The notes under the pieces: generated by a model
What the model was told of the DNA's origin: nothing
Databases searched by the model: none
The model's input: the letters and a program-made list of their open reading frames with translations, nothing else
Assembly: GCF_000519325.1 (NCBI RefSeq)
Contig: NZ_KI912613.1
Coordinates: 2,403,280 to 2,467,279, forward strand
Direction of reading: 5' to 3'
From: Patulibacter minatonensis DSM 18081
GTDB lineage: Bacteria; Actinomycetota; Thermoleophilia; Solirubrobacterales; Solirubrobacteraceae
Length of the DNA: 64,000 nt
Shown: positions 9,806 through 18,315 of the stretch, piece by piece
How the letters are laid out: each line of letters begins with the position of its first letter
How positions within the stretch are numbered: the first letter of the stretch is position 1
Made by a program: the position numbers and the translations under genes

Positions 9806-10144
9806 TCAGGAGGCCTCCCCGAACGGTGGGACCGGCCCCTCCCGCCACTCGTGGTCGAGGCTCTCGTAGAGCGACCCGACCGCGATCGCGATCGCCAGGT
9901 CGACCATCGCCGGGACCCGCTGGTCGGTGACGAAGCGGTCGGGGATCTTCTGGTCCTTCGCGTGCCCGAAGACGACGACCCCGTCGCTGCGGATCGTCAG
10001 GACCCAGCCGGAGCCGTGATGGACCTGCACCGCGCCCGACCCGTCCGTGACCTCGCGCAGCAGCGGGCCGATCGCCTCCAGCGGCGGATCGTCGGTCCGT
10101 TCACCGTCCCGGTGCACGAGGGTGAAGGCGGGCATCGGGGCCAT
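9806..10144 (-). CDS. Hypothetical 112-residue protein
   Basis: Short soluble protein beginning MAPMPAFTLVH, with an alternative Met start three codons in (10135). It shows mixed beta-strands (VQVHHGSGWVLTIRSDGVVVFG) followed by a helix (RVPAMVDLAIAIAVGSLY) and an acidic C-terminus. No signal peptide, membrane helix or catalytic motif is visible and I do not recognise a family. It shares strand and neighbourhood with the two-PAS gene (85-bp gap) and the PucR gene. Confidence 0.6.
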   Translation of the reverse strand: MAPMPAFTLVHRDGERTDDPPLEAIGPLLREVTDGSGAVQVHHGSGWVLTIRSDGVVVFGHAKDQKIPDRFVTDQRVPAMVDLAIAIAVGSLYESLDHEWREGPVPPFGEAS

Positions 10145-10267
10145 CCTGCCACGGGCGGCGCCCGGGGCGGGGGCGATTTCGTGCGACCCAGCGACCGGGG
10201 TGCGGACGGGCGGGGACCGCGTCCGTGCGCGGTCGCCGGGACGCGCCCGGCGGGTGGCGTGCCGCCG

Positions 10268-11869
10268 CTATCGCCCCGTCGCGTCGGTCCGGTCCACGTG
10301 CGGCAGCGCGCGCAGCGCCAGGTGCAGCGTCAGCGTCTGCTCGGGATCGGCGAGGTCGACGTCGAGGAGCTCCTCGATCCGCGCCAGGCGGTTGTAGAGC
10401 GCCTGGCGGTTGAGGTGCAGCGCGCGGGCGGCCTCGGCCTTGCGCCACCCGCCCGCGCAGAGGGCCTCGAGGGTCGGCAGCAGCTGATGCTTGCGACGCC
10501 GGTCGTGCTCGAGCACCGGGCCGAGCCGGCGTTCGACGAACGCCCGCAGCTCGCGGTCGTCCCGCCAGTGCCAGAGCAGCCGCTGCAGCTCGAGCGCCCG
10601 GACGTCGTGCCACGGAGCGGGCGGCAGGGCGACGGAGCTCGCGGCGGTCTCGGCCGCCAGGCGCAGTGCCGGGCCCGCGTCGCGCCACGGCGTGGCGTCG
10701 CCGACGGCCACGCGGGTCTCCCCGGCCCCCAGGCGGCGATCGACCGCGGTGCGCAGCGCGCGGGCCGCGACGTCGGCGACGCCGGCCCGGCCGGCGGGGT
10801 CGCGCAGGCCGATCAGCGCGAGCAGCTCGCCGGGGCGTTCCCGCTGGCCCGCGAGGACCGCCAGACCGTGGGATTCCAGCTCGGCCGTCAGGTCGCGCAG
10901 GACGAGGCTCCACGACGCGCCGCCGGACGGTGCGGCGGTCTCGGCGGCGAGCGGCAGCAGCTGACCGCTGGAGGTCTTGAAGCCGATCGACCCGGCCTGT
11001 CGCTCGGCGTGCGCGGCGGTCGTCCGCCCCTCGGCGAGGTCGACGAGGAAGTTGCCGCGCTCGCGGGCGATCAGCTCCTCCTCCTGCCGGGCGCGGAGGA
11101 GGGCGAGCGCGACGATGCCCGCCGCGCGCTGGAGCGCCACCCCGGCGATCTCGTCGAGCGGACCGGTGACGGGGAGCACGAGCAACCGGCCGGCGGCGCC
11201 GTGGCCGCTGAGCGGGACCGGCTCGGCCAGGCCGGCGCGCCACGGGGCACGACCCGACGGGCGGCTCGAGGCCTTCCACGCGTCGAGCGCGTCGATCCCC
11301 TCGACCGTCGCGCCGGCGTGGAACAGGAGCCGTCCGTCGCCGTCCTCGAGGAAGACCGGGTTGCCGATGATCTCCGCCGTCGCCCGGAGGACCTCGGGGA
11401 TGCCCTGCCCTTCGAGCAGGAGCTGCGTCAGGCGCTGCTGGACGTCGTCGCCGCGCCGCAGGAGCGCGTACTGCGCGTTGACGATCTCGGTGTGGATCGC
11501 CTCGGTCACCGTGATGAACGGGACCTCGCGGGTCAGGGCGACGAGCACGAGGTCGTGCTGACGGGCGGCCTGGACGAGCGGCCCGGGGAGCTCCTGGAAC
11601 GTCGGCCCGAGCTCGATGACGAGCGCGGCGAGCCCGAGCTCGGCGAGGCCCGCGACGAACCGCCGCTGGTCGACCGCCTTGCGCCCGATGCCCATGCCGG
11701 TCGTGAGCAGCAGTTCGCCACCCCGCAGCTGCGAGGCCATGTACGAGACCTCGCCGGCGTGGACCCAGCGCACCCGGCGGTCGAGGTGGTCGGCCCCCGC
11801 GACGACGTCCGGCAGCCCGCGGCGGAGCACCGGGAGCGCCAGCGCGTCGGCGACGGTGATCCGCGGCAT
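10268..11869 (-). CDS. PucR-family transcriptional regulator
   Basis: DNA-binding regulator of purine, amine or amino-acid catabolism genes. The 533-residue product has the three-part PucR layout: an N-terminal PucR domain (residues 1-125, ITVADALALPVLRRGLP, RWVHAGEVSYMASQLRGGELLLTTG), a central GGDEF-like domain, and a C-terminal helix-turn-helix (AEAARALHLNRQALYNRLARI). I place the start at ATG 11869, where family similarity begins. GTG 11962, with GGAAGGG upstream, is an alternative adding 31 residues. The position between the aminotransferase block and the FAD oxidase/Pot block makes it the probable regulator of the polyamine genes. Effector unknown. Confidence 0.88.
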   Translation of the reverse strand: MPRITVADALALPVLRRGLPDVVAGADHLDRRVRWVHAGEVSYMASQLRGGELLLTTGMGIGRKAVDQRRFVAGLAELGLAALVIELGPTFQELPGPLVQAARQHDLVLVALTREVPFITVTEAIHTEIVNAQYALLRRGDDVQQRLTQLLLEGQGIPEVLRATAEIIGNPVFLEDGDGRLLFHAGATVEGIDALDAWKASSRPSGRAPWRAGLAEPVPLSGHGAAGRLLVLPVTGPLDEIAGVALQRAAGIVALALLRARQEEELIARERGNFLVDLAEGRTTAAHAERQAGSIGFKTSSGQLLPLAAETAAPSGGASWSLVLRDLTAELESHGLAVLAGQRERPGELLALIGLRDPAGRAGVADVAARALRTAVDRRLGAGETRVAVGDATPWRDAGPALRLAAETAASSVALPPAPWHDVRALELQRLLWHWRDDRELRAFVERRLGPVLEHDRRRKHQLLPTLEALCAGGWRKAEAARALHLNRQALYNRLARIEELLDVDLADPEQTLTLHLALRALPHVDRTDATGR

Positions 11870-12003
11870 CGGCGCGGCGAGCGGCGTGAACGCCTCCGAG
11901 GGGACGGTGCCCTGGGCCGCGGGGGGCCGGGAGGAGACGGGGGGATCCACGAGCGGCACCACCCGATCATGGCCCTTCCGTGGGCGTCCGGCAACGTCGG
12001 ATC

Positions 12004-12031
12004 GTCCAACCGTTGATCCCGGAGGCTGGAC
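12004..12031. promoter_or_regulatory. Inverted GTCCA-N18-TGGAC upstream of pucR-type gene
   Basis: GTCCA at 12004-12008 and TGGAC at 12027-12031 face each other in the region where the regulator's promoter should be. Similar half-sites occur before potA (17038-17042) and the first S51 gene (21432-21456). A 5-base motif is short, so this is only a candidate operator. Confidence 0.25.
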
Positions 12032-12109
12032 AGCCTGTCGGGTCGGGCCAGGTCCGATGGTGGAGACCGGGGCCCACCGCACGGCTCGCGGCGGCGGCCC
12101 TCCCGGCGC

Positions 12110-13528
12110 TCAGCCGCTGGTGCTCTTCGCCGGCTTCGCGACCTCGAGCGTCTGCTCGCGGACGACCTTCCCGTCGAGCAGGATCGTCGCGCGGAACCGC
12201 TTACCGATCGCGAACCGCTTCAGGCCCTGGCCCTTCAGGAGGAACGGCACCTTCGTGCTGATCGGCCGCTTCACCGCGTACTTCATGCCGCCGCCGGAGT
12301 AGTCGGCGACGCCGCCGACGCCGAGCGCGGTGATCCTGACGGAGACGGCGTGCGTCCCGGGCGGCGGGTTGACCGCGACCTCGAGGGTGAGCTCGTCGCT
12401 CGTGCGGCGCTCGGCCGAGGTGACGGTCGCGACCTGCGCCGGTGTCGGGGGCTTCGGGGTCGTCGAGACGCCGGGGACCATCCCGCCGTCGAAGGCGACG
12501 GGGCCCTTCACGACGAGGTCGTTCGCGAGGACGGTCGTGTAGCCCTTCGCGATCAGCTCGACGTCGAACGGCCCGCCGCTGTCCAGCGGGAGGGTGAACC
12601 GGCCGCCGGGGGCGGGGGTCGAGCTCGCGAGCGTGCCGTCCTGGTAGCGCGCCTTCACGACCGCGCCGGGGATCGCGGCGGCGATCCGCGCGTCGTCCGG
12701 TCGTGCGCCGGCGGCGACGGCCGCCGCGACCTTCGTGCTGTCGAACACGCGACCCGTCAGGCGCTCGCTGAGCGCCTCCGCGACGAACTCCTGGTGGGCG
12801 GAGACGTCGTTGAAGCGCGTGCGGCCCTTGCAGCCCGCGGACCCGCCGGACGTGATCCCGATGAGCTTGTTCGTGGACGGCTGGAGCACCGGGCCACCGG
12901 AGTCGCCGCGGCAGGTCGCGGCGTTCAGCTTCAGCGCTCCGTACTCCGAGCAGAAGACGTCGGCATCGGTGCCCTTCGGGCAGGTGGTGATGCCGATCTT
13001 CGCCTCGTGCAGCACGCCGTTGCCGGCGGTCGGGTCCGGGGTCCCGTCGGCGTTCTCGGACGTGCGGCCGAAGCCGCGGATCCGCTGCGTCGTCCCGGCC
13101 TTCGGGCGCGCGAACGCGACCCCGACGGTGGGCTGCGTCGAGCCACGGCCGAGCTCGAGGTACGCGATGTCGCTCGGCTTCGTGGTCTTCGATCCCTTCT
13201 CGAAGTCGCGGCTGTCCTGCATGCGGGTCGCGATGAAGTCGCCCGCCGCGGGCGGCGGGCTGACCGAGCGGTCGAGCACCCCAGCGAGCACCCGCACCCG
13301 CTTCGGGTCCCCGTCGATGCAGTGCGCCGCGGTGAGGACGACGTTCGCCCGGACGAGCGTCCCGGTGCAGAACGAGACCTTCGTGCCCGTCTCGATCTGG
13401 AGGGCGACGGTGGAGCCCGCGGCCGTCGCAGCGGTGCCGTCGACGATCGCGCCAGCGGTGGCCGCCGTTCCCAGCGGGGCGAGGACGGCGAGGGGGAGGG
13501 CGAGGGCCCACGGGCCTGGTCGGCGCAT
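12110..13528 (-). CDS. Secreted trypsin-like serine protease (S1) with C-terminal beta domain
   Basis: The 472-residue product has an N-terminal signal peptide (Arg-Arg, then a hydrophobic run to about residue 27). Mature S1 protease fold starts near IVDGT. The catalytic triad is visible: TAAHC (His69), SDIAYLEL (Asp120) and CRGDSGGP (Ser210). The residue six before the serine, which sets primary specificity, is Ala204, so trypsin-like Arg/Lys cleavage is unlikely. After about residue 250 come two low-similarity beta-rich regions (one with DGGMVPGVSTTPKPPTP as linker) that may bind substrate or cell wall. Start ATG 13528; divergent from the FAD oxidase with a 155-bp shared promoter region. 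Confidence 0.88.
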   Translation of the reverse strand: MRRPGPWALALPLAVLAPLGTAATAGAIVDGTAATAAGSTVALQIETGTKVSFCTGTLVRANVVLTAAHCIDGDPKRVRVLAGVLDRSVSPPPAAGDFIATRMQDSRDFEKGSKTTKPSDIAYLELGRGSTQPTVGVAFARPKAGTTQRIRGFGRTSENADGTPDPTAGNGVLHEAKIGITTCPKGTDADVFCSEYGALKLNAATCRGDSGGPVLQPSTNKLIGITSGGSAGCKGRTRFNDVSAHQEFVAEALSERLTGRVFDSTKVAAAVAAGARPDDARIAAAIPGAVVKARYQDGTLASSTPAPGGRFTLPLDSGGPFDVELIAKGYTTVLANDLVVKGPVAFDGGMVPGVSTTPKPPTPAQVATVTSAERRTSDELTLEVAVNPPPGTHAVSVRITALGVGGVADYSGGGMKYAVKRPISTKVPFLLKGQGLKRFAIGKRFRATILLDGKVVREQTLEVAKPAKSTSG

Positions 13529-13553
13529 GCCGGGACCCTAGACGCAAGGGTGT

Positions 13554-13569
13554 GCGGCGTCGACGCCGC
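13554..13569. promoter_or_regulatory. 16-bp perfect palindrome in divergent promoter region
   Basis: Bases 13554-13561 are the exact reverse complement of 13562-13569, with no spacer. The site sits 26-41 bases upstream of the protease start and about 115 bases upstream of the FAD oxidase start, a good position for a dimeric regulator acting on either gene. Confidence 0.35.
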
Positions 13570-13683
13570 GGGACCAGGTCGGGACGGGCCCGCCCGGACA
13601 CGCCGTCGCGCGCTCCCACGCCCCTGCGACGCCCTGTCGCAGGCTGCGCCGGCCCGCGGCGGCCGCCGACTACGGTGGACCGC

Positions 13684-15117
13684 GTGATCCCGTGGCCGAG
13701 CACCCCGCCGACCGACGCCGACCGCGCGGCCTACGCGGACGCGACGGTCCGCCCGTTCTGGCTGGACGAGGAGGTCGGCGGGGTGGAGCGGCCGGTCGCC
13801 GCGCCGGCGCTCGTCGGGGACGCGACCGCCGACCTCTGCATCGTCGGCGGCGGCTTCACGGGGCTGTGGGCGGCGCTGCACGCCAAGCGCGACGACCCGG
13901 CGCGCGACGTCGTCCTGCTGGAGGGCGAGACCTGCGGCTTCGGGGGCAGCGGCCGCAACGGCGGGTTCTGCGTCGCGTCCCTGACCCACGGGCTCCACAA
14001 CGGTGCGGCGCGGTTCGCGGACGAGCTCGCGACGCTCGAGCGCCTCGGACTCCAGAACCACGCCGACCTCTGCGCGGACCTCGACACGTACGGCATCGAG
14101 TGCGAGCTCGAGCACACCGGCGAGCTCGACGTCGTCCTCGACCCGACCCGCGCGGACTGGCCGGCGGAGGATGCGGCGCTCCTGCGCGAGCACGGCCACG
14201 ACGTCGAGGTGCTCGACCGCGACGCCGCCCGGGAACACCTGCGCTCGGAGGTCGTCCACGGCGCGCTCTGGGACCGCACCGGTGCGTCGCTCGTCCATCC
14301 CGGGAAGCTCGCGCTGGGCCTGCGGCGCGCCGTCCTCGACGCCGGCGTCCGGCTCCACGAGCACACGACCGTGGCCGACCTGGTCGAGCGCCCCGACGGC
14401 ATCGACGTCGTCTGCCCGCAGGGCCGCGTCCGCGCCGCGAAGGTCGTCCTCGGCACCAACGCGTTCCGGCCCCTGGTGCGCGAGATCCGACGCTACGTCG
14501 TCCCGGTCTACGACTACGTCCTGATGACGGAGCCGCTGACGCCGGAGCAGCGCGCGTCGGTCGGCTGGGCCGGCCGCCAGGGGATGGGCGACGACCAGAA
14601 CCGCTTCCACTACTTCCGGTTGACACATGACGAGCGGATCCTGTGGGGCGGCTACGACGCGGTCTACCGCTTCGGCGGCCCGGTCGGCCCGGAGTGGGAC
14701 GACCACGACCGCACGTTCGCGCGGCTCTCGCAGCAGTTCTTCGTCGCGTTCCCGCAGCTCCGCGGCGTGCGGTTCTCGCACCGCTGGGGCGGCGCGATCG
14801 ACACGTGCTCGCGCTTCTCGGTCTTCTTCGGGACGACCCACGGCGGCCGTCTCGCCTACGCCGCCGGCTACACGGGGCTCGGCGTCGCGGCCACCCGCTT
14901 CGGCGCCCGCGTCGCGCTCGACCTCGTCGACGGCCGCGAGACCGAGGCCACCCGCCTGCGCTACGTCCGCGAGAAGCCGACGCCGTTCCCGCCCGAGCCG
15001 CTGCGCTCGATCGGCATCGCCATCACCCAGAACCGGATGGCCGCCGAGGACCGCACGGGGAGGCGCGGCGTCTGGCTGCGGACGCTCGACCGCCTGGGGC
15101 TCGGCTTCGACAGCTGA
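13684..15117 (+). CDS. FAD-dependent amine oxidoreductase (DAO/PuuB-like)
   Basis: Flavin oxidase of the D-amino-acid oxidase superfamily, 477 residues. The dinucleotide-binding motif CIVGGGFTGLWAAL lies at about 52-65, followed by the FAD-contact segment GFGGSGRNGGFC typical of gamma-glutamylputrescine oxidase and related amine oxidases. The C-terminal flavin motif AAGYTGLGVAATRFGARVA closes the fold. The N-terminal ~45 residues (PFWLDE) are also usual in PuuB-like proteins. GTG 13684 is preferred (GGTGGA just upstream); GTG 13675 is in frame. Neighbours suggest oxidation of a polyamine or gamma-glutamyl-polyamine to an aldehyde for the dehydrogenases. No PuuA-like glutamine synthetase is in the window, so the exact substrate is open. 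Confidence 0.9.
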   Translation: MIPWPSTPPTDADRAAYADATVRPFWLDEEVGGVERPVAAPALVGDATADLCIVGGGFTGLWAALHAKRDDPARDVVLLEGETCGFGGSGRNGGFCVASLTHGLHNGAARFADELATLERLGLQNHADLCADLDTYGIECELEHTGELDVVLDPTRADWPAEDAALLREHGHDVEVLDRDAAREHLRSEVVHGALWDRTGASLVHPGKLALGLRRAVLDAGVRLHEHTTVADLVERPDGIDVVCPQGRVRAAKVVLGTNAFRPLVREIRRYVVPVYDYVLMTEPLTPEQRASVGWAGRQGMGDDQNRFHYFRLTHDERILWGGYDAVYRFGGPVGPEWDDHDRTFARLSQQFFVAFPQLRGVRFSHRWGGAIDTCSRFSVFFGTTHGGRLAYAAGYTGLGVAATRFGARVALDLVDGRETEATRLRYVREKPTPFPPEPLRSIGIAITQNRMAAEDRTGRRGVWLRTLDRLGLGFDS

Positions 15118-15207
15118 CCCGGCCCGAGCGACACCCGTCTCCGTCGCAGGCGCCACGTCCGCCGGGACGCACGATCCGCCTCCGACGACCTCCGACACCA
15201 CGACCGC

Positions 15208-16914
15208 ATGCCCGACCTCGACCTCGTCCTCCTGAACGCACGCGTCCGCACCCTCGACCCGGAGCGGCCGTCCGCGACGGCGATCGGGATCGCCGGTGGC
15301 CGGATCGCCGTCGTCGGCGACGCCGCGGACGTCCGCCCGCACGCCGGCCCGGGAACCGAGACGATCGACCTCGCCGGTGCCGCGGTCGTCCCCGGTCTGA
15401 TCGACGCGCACACGCACCCGTTCAAGGGCGCGATCGACGCGCGCGGCGCGGACCTCACCGGCGCCCGCGACCTCGACGAGGTCCGCCGCCGACTCGCCGC
15501 GGAGCGCGCACGGACCGCCGACGGCGACTGGGTCCTCGGCTTCGGGCTCGGCTACGACGTCTTCGCCGCGACCGGCGCGCACGGACACCTGATCGAGGAC
15601 GCCGTGGGCGGGGCCCCGGCCTTCCTGCTCCTCATGGACCTCCACACCGCGCTCGTCTCGCCCCGCGCGCTTAAGCTCGCCGGCGTCACCGGGCCGCGGG
15701 CGTTCGACGAGCAATCGGAGGTCGTCTGCGCGGACGGGGTCCCGACCGGCGAGCTGCGCGAGTGGGCGGCGATGGACCTCGTCCGCGACCAGATCCCGGA
15801 GCTCACCGGCGAGCAGCGCCATGCGCTCTACGTCGCCCAGCTCCGGCGGTTCGCGGCGCTCGGGATCACCGGCACCCACGCGATGGACGGCTCGCTCGCC
15901 ACCCACGACACGCTCCGGCGGCTCGAGGCGGACGGCGACCTCCCGATCCGCGTCGTCGCGCCGTTCTGGATCACGCCCGACACCCCGCGCGACGAGTGGT
16001 CCGTCCTCGCGGAGCACCGGGACGCCCACGGCCGGCGCTGGCGCGGCGGCGTGGCGAAGTTCTTCGTCGACGGCGTCATCGACTCCGGCACCGGCTGGCT
16101 CGTCGACCCCGACACCGAGGGCGACGGCACCCTGCCGTTCTGGCCCGACCCGGCGCGCTACCGCGAGGCGGTCGCCTTCTTCGCGTCCCGCGGCTTCCAG
16201 TGCGCGACGCACGCCTGCGGTGACCGCGCGGTCCGCGAGGCGCTCGACGCCTACCGGGCGACGGGCGAGGCCGGCGTGCCGCTCCACGAGGCCGGCGTGC
16301 CGCTCCACCCCGCGCTCACGGCCGGCGCGCCGTCCGGCGTCGCGTCGCGGTCCGGGGCCGGCGCCGACCCGGCCGCCCGGCGCATCCCCCACCGCGTCGA
16401 GCACATCGAGACGATCCAGCCGGAGGACCTGCCGCGGTTCGCCGCCGAAGGCGTCACCGCGTCGATGCAGACGCAGCACATGATGGACCTCGCCCCCGAC
16501 CGGTCCGACAACTGGTCCCGCCGGCTCGGGCCGGACCGCTGCGACCGCGCGTTCCGCACCCGCGAGCTCTGGGGGACCGGCGCGCTCGTCGCGCTCGGCT
16601 CCGACTGGCCGGTCGTCGGGCTCGATCCGCGCGAGGGCATGGCGAGCGCGCGCCTGCGCCGCAACCCCTCGGACCCCGCGCAGGCGCCGTACGACGACCA
16701 GGCGCTCGACGGCCTGCAGGCGCTCGTCGGCTACACGCGGAACGCGGCGGCCGCGGTGGGCGAGGACGACCGCCGCGGCACGATCCGCGCCGGCTTCGAC
16801 GCCGACCTGACGGTCTTCGCGGTCGACCCGGTGACGACGGCGGCGGAGGACCTGCTCGCACTGCCGGTCCTCCTGACGGTGGTCGACGGCGAGATCGTGC
16901 ACCGCGCGGTCTGA
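15208..16914 (+). CDS. Amidohydrolase family 3 (YtcJ-like) metal-dependent hydrolase
   Basis: Predicted cytoplasmic metal-dependent hydrolase of the urease/amidohydrolase superfamily, 568 residues. N-terminal beta domain (LVLLNARVRTLDPERPSA), metal-ligand motif GLIDAHTHPFKGA, later ligands in FQCATHACGDRAV and RIPHRVEHIETI, and the last catalytic Asp in VALGSDWPVVG. Substrates of this subfamily are mostly unknown; an amide or carbamate is expected. The 90-bp gap after the FAD oxidase suggests co-transcription. An insertion at about residues 353-392 breaks the spacing between metal ligands and starts with an exact 21-bp tandem duplication encoding EAGVPLH twice. Confidence 0.87.
   Translation: MPDLDLVLLNARVRTLDPERPSATAIGIAGGRIAVVGDAADVRPHAGPGTETIDLAGAAVVPGLIDAHTHPFKGAIDARGADLTGARDLDEVRRRLAAERARTADGDWVLGFGLGYDVFAATGAHGHLIEDAVGGAPAFLLLMDLHTALVSPRALKLAGVTGPRAFDEQSEVVCADGVPTGELREWAAMDLVRDQIPELTGEQRHALYVAQLRRFAALGITGTHAMDGSLATHDTLRRLEADGDLPIRVVAPFWITPDTPRDEWSVLAEHRDAHGRRWRGGVAKFFVDGVIDSGTGWLVDPDTEGDGTLPFWPDPARYREAVAFFASRGFQCATHACGDRAVREALDAYRATGEAGVPLHEAGVPLHPALTAGAPSGVASRSGAGADPAARRIPHRVEHIETIQPEDLPRFAAEGVTASMQTQHMMDLAPDRSDNWSRRLGPDRCDRAFRTRELWGTGALVALGSDWPVVGLDPREGMASARLRRNPSDPAQAPYDDQALDGLQALVGYTRNAAAAVGEDDRRGTIRAGFDADLTVFAVDPVTTAAEDLLALPVLLTVVDGEIVHRAV
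16267..16308 (+). repeat. Exact 21-bp tandem duplication inside amidohydrolase gene
   Basis: Bases 16267-16287 and 16288-16308 are identical and in frame, giving EAGVPLHEAGVPLH. Identity at the DNA level, including third positions, suggests a recent slippage event. Confidence 0.9.
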
Positions 16915-17148
16915 GCCCCCGACGGACCGCCGGGACATCTACGCCGCCCACGCGACGATCTGTCGCCCCGCCCCCGGAAGGCTCCGACGCCCTGCACGTC
17001 GCACCGATGGAGCGTCCCGCGAGAGCCTGCCGACAACGTCCAGACGGGCGGCCCGAGGTTCATCCGCGTGGCCAGCGATGGCACACCGACCCTCGGACAT
17101 GCTCTTCCGGACCCGCTCCATCGACCGGCCCCGCGCCGAGGAGGTCCC

Positions 17149-18315
17149 ATGACGACGGTCCCCGAGAGCACCGAGACGCCGGCGGCGGTGCGCCCCGAGG
17201 TGGAGGAGCGCGACATCTGCCTCGAGCACGTCCACAAGCGCTACGGCGACCAGGTCGTGATCGGGGACCTCTCGCTCGTGATCGAGCAGGGCCGGTTCTA
17301 CGCGCTGCTCGGACCGTCCGGCTGCGGCAAGACGACGACCCTCCGGATGATCGGCGGCTTCGAGCTCCCGACGAGCGGCACCGTCTCGCTCGCGGGCCAC
17401 GACGTGACGCAGCTGCCGCCGCACAAGCGGGAGGTCAACACCGTCTTCCAGTCCTACGCGCTGTTCCCGCACCTCACGGTCGAGAAGAACGTCGCCTTCG
17501 GCCTCGAGCGCAAGAAGGTCGACAAGCACGAGACGAAGCGCCGCGTCGCCGAGATGCTCGAGACCGTCCAGCTCTCGCACCTCGCCAAGCGCAAGCCGGG
17601 GCAGCTCTCCGGCGGCCAGGCCCAGCGCGTCGCGCTCGCCCGCGCGCTCGTCAACAAGCCCCGCGCGCTGCTGCTCGACGAGCCGCTCGGCGCGCTGGAC
17701 CTCCGCCTGCGCCGCCAGCTGCAGGACCAGCTCAAGCAGATCCAGCAGGACATCGGCATCACGTTCGTGCACGTCACGCACGACCAGGAGGAGGCCATGT
17801 CGATGGCCGACACGATCGCCGTCATGAACGGCGGGGCGATCGAGCAGGCCGGGTCCGCGGAGGACCTCTACGAGCGCCCCGAGACGTCGTTCGTCGCGAA
17901 CTTCCTCGGCACCTCGAACCTCATCGACGTCACCCCGGAGTCCACACCGGTCGACCAGGAGTTCAGCCGCGGCACGACCGTCGACCGCGAGCCCGTCCGC
18001 TACCTGACCCACCGGGCGGACGGCTACTCCGGCCCGATCCGCGTCGGCGTCCGGCCCGAGAAGGTGCGGCTGTACGCCACCGACCAGTCGCCCCCCGACG
18101 GCGACAACGTCCTGCACGGCAAGGTCGTCCAGTCGACGTTCCTGGGCGTCACGCTCCAGTACCTCGTGCGCACGCCCGGCGGCCTCGAGCTCAACGTGAT
18201 CGAGCCGAACCTCGTCGGCAACTCCGCCGGCACGTTCGGCGCCGGTCAGGACGTCCGCGTCGCCTGGGACGCCCGCCAGACCTTCGTGGTGGAGGGCGAG
18301 GCCACCGGTGCGTGA
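17149..18315 (+). CDS. potA: Spermidine/putrescine ABC transporter, ATP-binding subunit
   Basis: ATPase that powers polyamine import through PotB-PotC. The 388-residue product shows Walker A GPSGCGKT (55-62), Q-loop FQSYALFPHLTV, signature LSGGQ (153-157), Walker B LLLDEP (174-179) and the switch histidine in HVTHDQEEA (His211). The C-terminal ~140 residues form a TOBE-type regulatory domain (RVGVRPEKVRL). ATG 17149 is chosen over an upstream in-frame ATG (17068) because GAGGAGGT lies immediately before it. First gene of a four-gene unit: its last 8 bases overlap potD. Confidence 0.95.
   Translation: MTTVPESTETPAAVRPEVEERDICLEHVHKRYGDQVVIGDLSLVIEQGRFYALLGPSGCGKTTTLRMIGGFELPTSGTVSLAGHDVTQLPPHKREVNTVFQSYALFPHLTVEKNVAFGLERKKVDKHETKRRVAEMLETVQLSHLAKRKPGQLSGGQAQRVALARALVNKPRALLLDEPLGALDLRLRRQLQDQLKQIQQDIGITFVHVTHDQEEAMSMADTIAVMNGGAIEQAGSAEDLYERPETSFVANFLGTSNLIDVTPESTPVDQEFSRGTTVDREPVRYLTHRADGYSGPIRVGVRPEKVRLYATDQSPPDGDNVLHGKVVQSTFLGVTLQYLVRTPGGLELNVIEPNLVGNSAGTFGAGQDVRVAWDARQTFVVEGEATGA

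Noticed and set aside
12931-16938. A 1335-codon minus-strand frame opposite the FAD oxidase and amidohydrolase
   Set aside because: It lacks any domain and lies opposite two genes with clear family motifs.
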